A stretch of DNA of 64,000 nt from Natronosalvus caseinilyticus. Its GTDB lineage: Archaea; Halobacteriota; Halobacteria; Halobacteriales; Natrialbaceae. The stretch is from assembly GCF_017357105.1 (NCBI RefSeq), contig NZ_CP100395.1, positions 1 through 64,000 of the forward strand. The letters are read 5' to 3'. The position numbers and the translations under genes were made by a program. The notes beneath the pieces are model-generated. The model did not search any database. It was not told the origin of the DNA and was given only the letters and a program-made list of their open reading frames with translations. Positions 62,489 to 64,000 of this stretch are shown in pieces (the stretch's first letter is position 1; every line of letters starts with the position of its first letter).

Positions 62489-62791
62489 TCAGAGTTCATC
62501 ACCATGAACGTCGTTAAACCGAGAGTCTTCACGAAAGGTGTCCATGATCGTTACAGGGCTCTCAGCAAACAAGAACTCGAGATAACTGCCTGAGTGTGGG
62601 CCCTGCTTTTGCATTCGGATTCGACGAACGAGTATGTCGATAGCTCCTTCATCTTGTTGACGTACGTTTTTGGTGATACAGTCGACTTTTACACATCGAT
62701 GACGGGGGGTGGGCCGCAGCGATATACTTCGCCACCGGCTCAAGCCAAGAGCTGAAAGAAGGGCGAATATGAGGGGTAGAACAAATGACAT
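62489..62791 (-). CDS. Possible small membrane-anchored protein
   Basis: 100 residues from ATG 62791 (MSFVLPLIFALLSALGLSRW) or somewhat longer from 62839. One hydrophobic segment at the N-terminus, then KVDCITKNVRQQDEGAIDIL and SGSYLEFLFAESPVTIMDTF. The second half looks like real protein sequence, but the basic stretch following the helix is poor. It could be decayed. It lies between the candidate origin repeats and the orc1/cdc6 gene. Confidence 0.35.
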   Translation of the reverse strand: MSFVLPLIFALLSALGLSRWRSISLRPTPRHRCVKVDCITKNVRQQDEGAIDILVRRIRMQKQGPHSGSYLEFLFAESPVTIMDTFREDSRFNDVHGDEL

Positions 62792-62850
62792 GGGGAGATA
62801 TACATCGACGGAGGTCAAGTTTTTTAGTACCCCCGCCATATAGCAGAGGT

Positions 62851-64000
62851 ATGGACGGCAGCAATCAAGGTGGCACTGATCAACCTACGATAGAAGGGGA
62901 AACGACACAATCAGAGACAGAGGAAAAGCCCGACGTCACCCAGGACAATTTCGCTGCCGACAACGCGCCTCTCGGCCTTCCCGAAGGCGCCTCTGACGAG
63001 AGTACGCAGCAGTCGATCCGGGATATGCTCAACGAGGACGGGAGTGGGTCAGTATTCGTCAACCGTGATCTCGTCGAGCCCGACACCATCATCGATGAAG
63101 AGCGGATCGTCGGTCGCGACGATCAACTTGAATCAGTCGTGTCATTCCTGAGGCCGACACTGCAAGGAAACCGGCCGCCGAATATGCTCCTCTACGGCCC
63201 TGCTGGAACTGGGAAGTCACTCATCATCGGTGCTGTGACACAGCAGATCGTCGAACTCTGCAAGTCGAAGGGTGAGAACTTCGGTGTCGTCGATATCAAC
63301 TGCCAGCCGATCAACACTCTTGACCAGGCTGTCTACGAACTCGTCCAGACAGTTGCAAAAGACATTGACGCAAAAGTGGGCGTGCCCGAAACTGGCGTGT
63401 CGACTAAGCGCAAGTACCGACGTCTCTACGAACTTATCAACGAACACTACGACTCGGTCATCTTCATCCTCGACGAGATCGACCTTCTGGTGGGACGCCG
63501 CGCCAACGACGAACCCGCTTACTCGAAATTGCTCTATCAGCTCTCGCGAGCCAGCAACACAAACGAGATCGAGGGACGAGTTTCCGTCGCAGTGCTGACG
63601 AACGATCCGAAGTTCATGGAGGACATCGACGGGCGTGCCGAGAGTTCGTTCAATCCTCGAGACGTCTACTTCCCAGATTACGATGCAAATCAGCTGCGCG
63701 AGATTCTCCGGAATCGTCGCGATGCCTTCCGACCGGATGCACTCTCCGATGACGTAATCCCACTCGTTGCTGCCTTCGCAGCGCAGAGCCACGGGGATGC
63801 TCGGAAAGCCATCGACCTGTTTCGTGGCGCCGGCGACCTTGCCGACGAACGCGGAGACGACAGTGTCGAAGAACACCACGTCCGCGAGTCTCAGGAGGAA
63901 ATCGACAAGGATCGGTCGCTGAAGCTCGTTGAGGGACTCACAACTCAAAAGAAGATCTCGTTGTATGCTACCGCCGCAGTGGCCCATTACTCGAAGCGCT
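62851..64000 (+). CDS. Orc1/Cdc6 replication initiator (copy 3), 3' end outside window
   Basis: The frame is open from ATG 62851 to the window end (383 codons), so the gene is partial at its 3' end. N-terminal 50 residues are acidic and disordered. The AAA module has Walker A LLYGPAGTGKSLIIGAVTQQ, Walker B VIFILDEIDLLVGRRAND, sensor VAVLTNDPKFMEDIDGRAES and lid (SHGDARKAIDLFRGAGDLAD); the winged helix begins QKKISLYATAAVAHYSKR. It is closer to replicative Orc1 proteins than copy 2 is. Repeats at 62339-62442 probably are its binding sites. Confidence 0.92.
   Translation, partial: MDGSNQGGTDQPTIEGETTQSETEEKPDVTQDNFAADNAPLGLPEGASDESTQQSIRDMLNEDGSGSVFVNRDLVEPDTIIDEERIVGRDDQLESVVSFLRPTLQGNRPPNMLLYGPAGTGKSLIIGAVTQQIVELCKSKGENFGVVDINCQPINTLDQAVYELVQTVAKDIDAKVGVPETGVSTKRKYRRLYELINEHYDSVIFILDEIDLLVGRRANDEPAYSKLLYQLSRASNTNEIEGRVSVAVLTNDPKFMEDIDGRAESSFNPRDVYFPDYDANQLREILRNRRDAFRPDALSDDVIPLVAAFAAQSHGDARKAIDLFRGAGDLADERGDDSVEEHHVRESQEEIDKDRSLKLVEGLTTQKKISLYATAAVAHYSKR

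Noticed and set aside
63217-63987. 256-codon minus-strand frame at the window end
   Set aside because: Antisense to the third orc1/cdc6 gene, whose Walker motifs on the plus strand are intact.

Overview
The window reads as part of a secondary replicon (megaplasmid or chromid) of a halophilic archaeon of the class Halobacteria. The proteins are rich in Asp and Glu. Most starts lack a Shine-Dalgarno and have a TATA element about 25-33 nt upstream, as in leaderless haloarchaeal transcripts. Haloarchaea-specific families recur: HalOD1 domains, DUF7344-like winged helices, Tat lipoproteins opening with an RR motif, and several Orc1/Cdc6 genes. No rRNA or tRNA was seen. The gene set is accessory: replication and partition, mobile DNA, secreted lipoproteins and anti-phage defence.

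Layout. 0-8 kb: a ParA/partner partition cassette with repeats inside its genes, small zinc-finger and winged-helix genes, a two-gene module joining a tandem-HalOD1 signalling protein to a caspase-like CHAT protease, a 43-residue membrane peptide gene, and a tyrosine recombinase. 8-10.5 kb: a small membrane protein, a winged-helix regulator and a possible TIR/deoxyribosyltransferase-fold protein. 10.8-25.9 kb: seventeen lipoprotein genes on both strands, mostly small, each with its own promoter, including three PQQ-type beta-propellers and several paralogous pairs; intergenic repeats show that some were duplicated together with their flanks. 26.3-31.7 kb: an AddAB-like helicase-nuclease pair. 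32-34 kb: a small protein gene, then an AAA ATPase and a ribbon-helix-helix-like protein, each preceded by an AT-rich palindrome. 34-35.4 kb: an IS200/IS605-type TnpB element abutting an Orc1/Cdc6 gene. 35.4-40.6 kb: Orc1/Cdc6, a replication origin with four origin-recognition-box-like repeats, an unusual family B DNA polymerase, a small partner and a RecA/RadB-like protein. 40.9-42.8 kb: an SRAP (HMCES-type) protein, a remnant of a restriction nuclease and a second Orc1/Cdc6. 43.2-61.3 kb: a BREX phage-defence locus. 62-64 kb: tandem repeats and a third Orc1/Cdc6 gene that runs off the window.

The BREX locus has brxE-like, brxA, brxB, brxC, pglX, pglZ and brxL on the plus strand. It therefore joins the type 1 effector (BrxL) with a type 6-like first gene (BrxE). 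Opposite-strand genes sit in both internal gaps: a PD-(D/E)XK nuclease between brxC and pglX, and an overlapping pair of unknown genes, one with five membrane segments, between pglX and pglZ. The specificity-determining middle of pglX is strikingly AT-rich compared with both ends, suggesting exchange of the target-recognition region.

Two dispersed non-coding repeat families tie the window together. One is TTAACCAACA - 20 to 22 variable bases - TGTTGGTTAA, found six times; it lies at the borders of the functional modules, with the first copy starting right behind the recombinase gene. The other is an AT-rich palindrome related to TTAATCTTAAGATTAA, also found six times, with two copies directly in front of the AAA ATPase and ribbon-helix-helix genes. 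Together with the CHAT module and the nested BREX genes, these are the strongest candidates for undescribed biology here.
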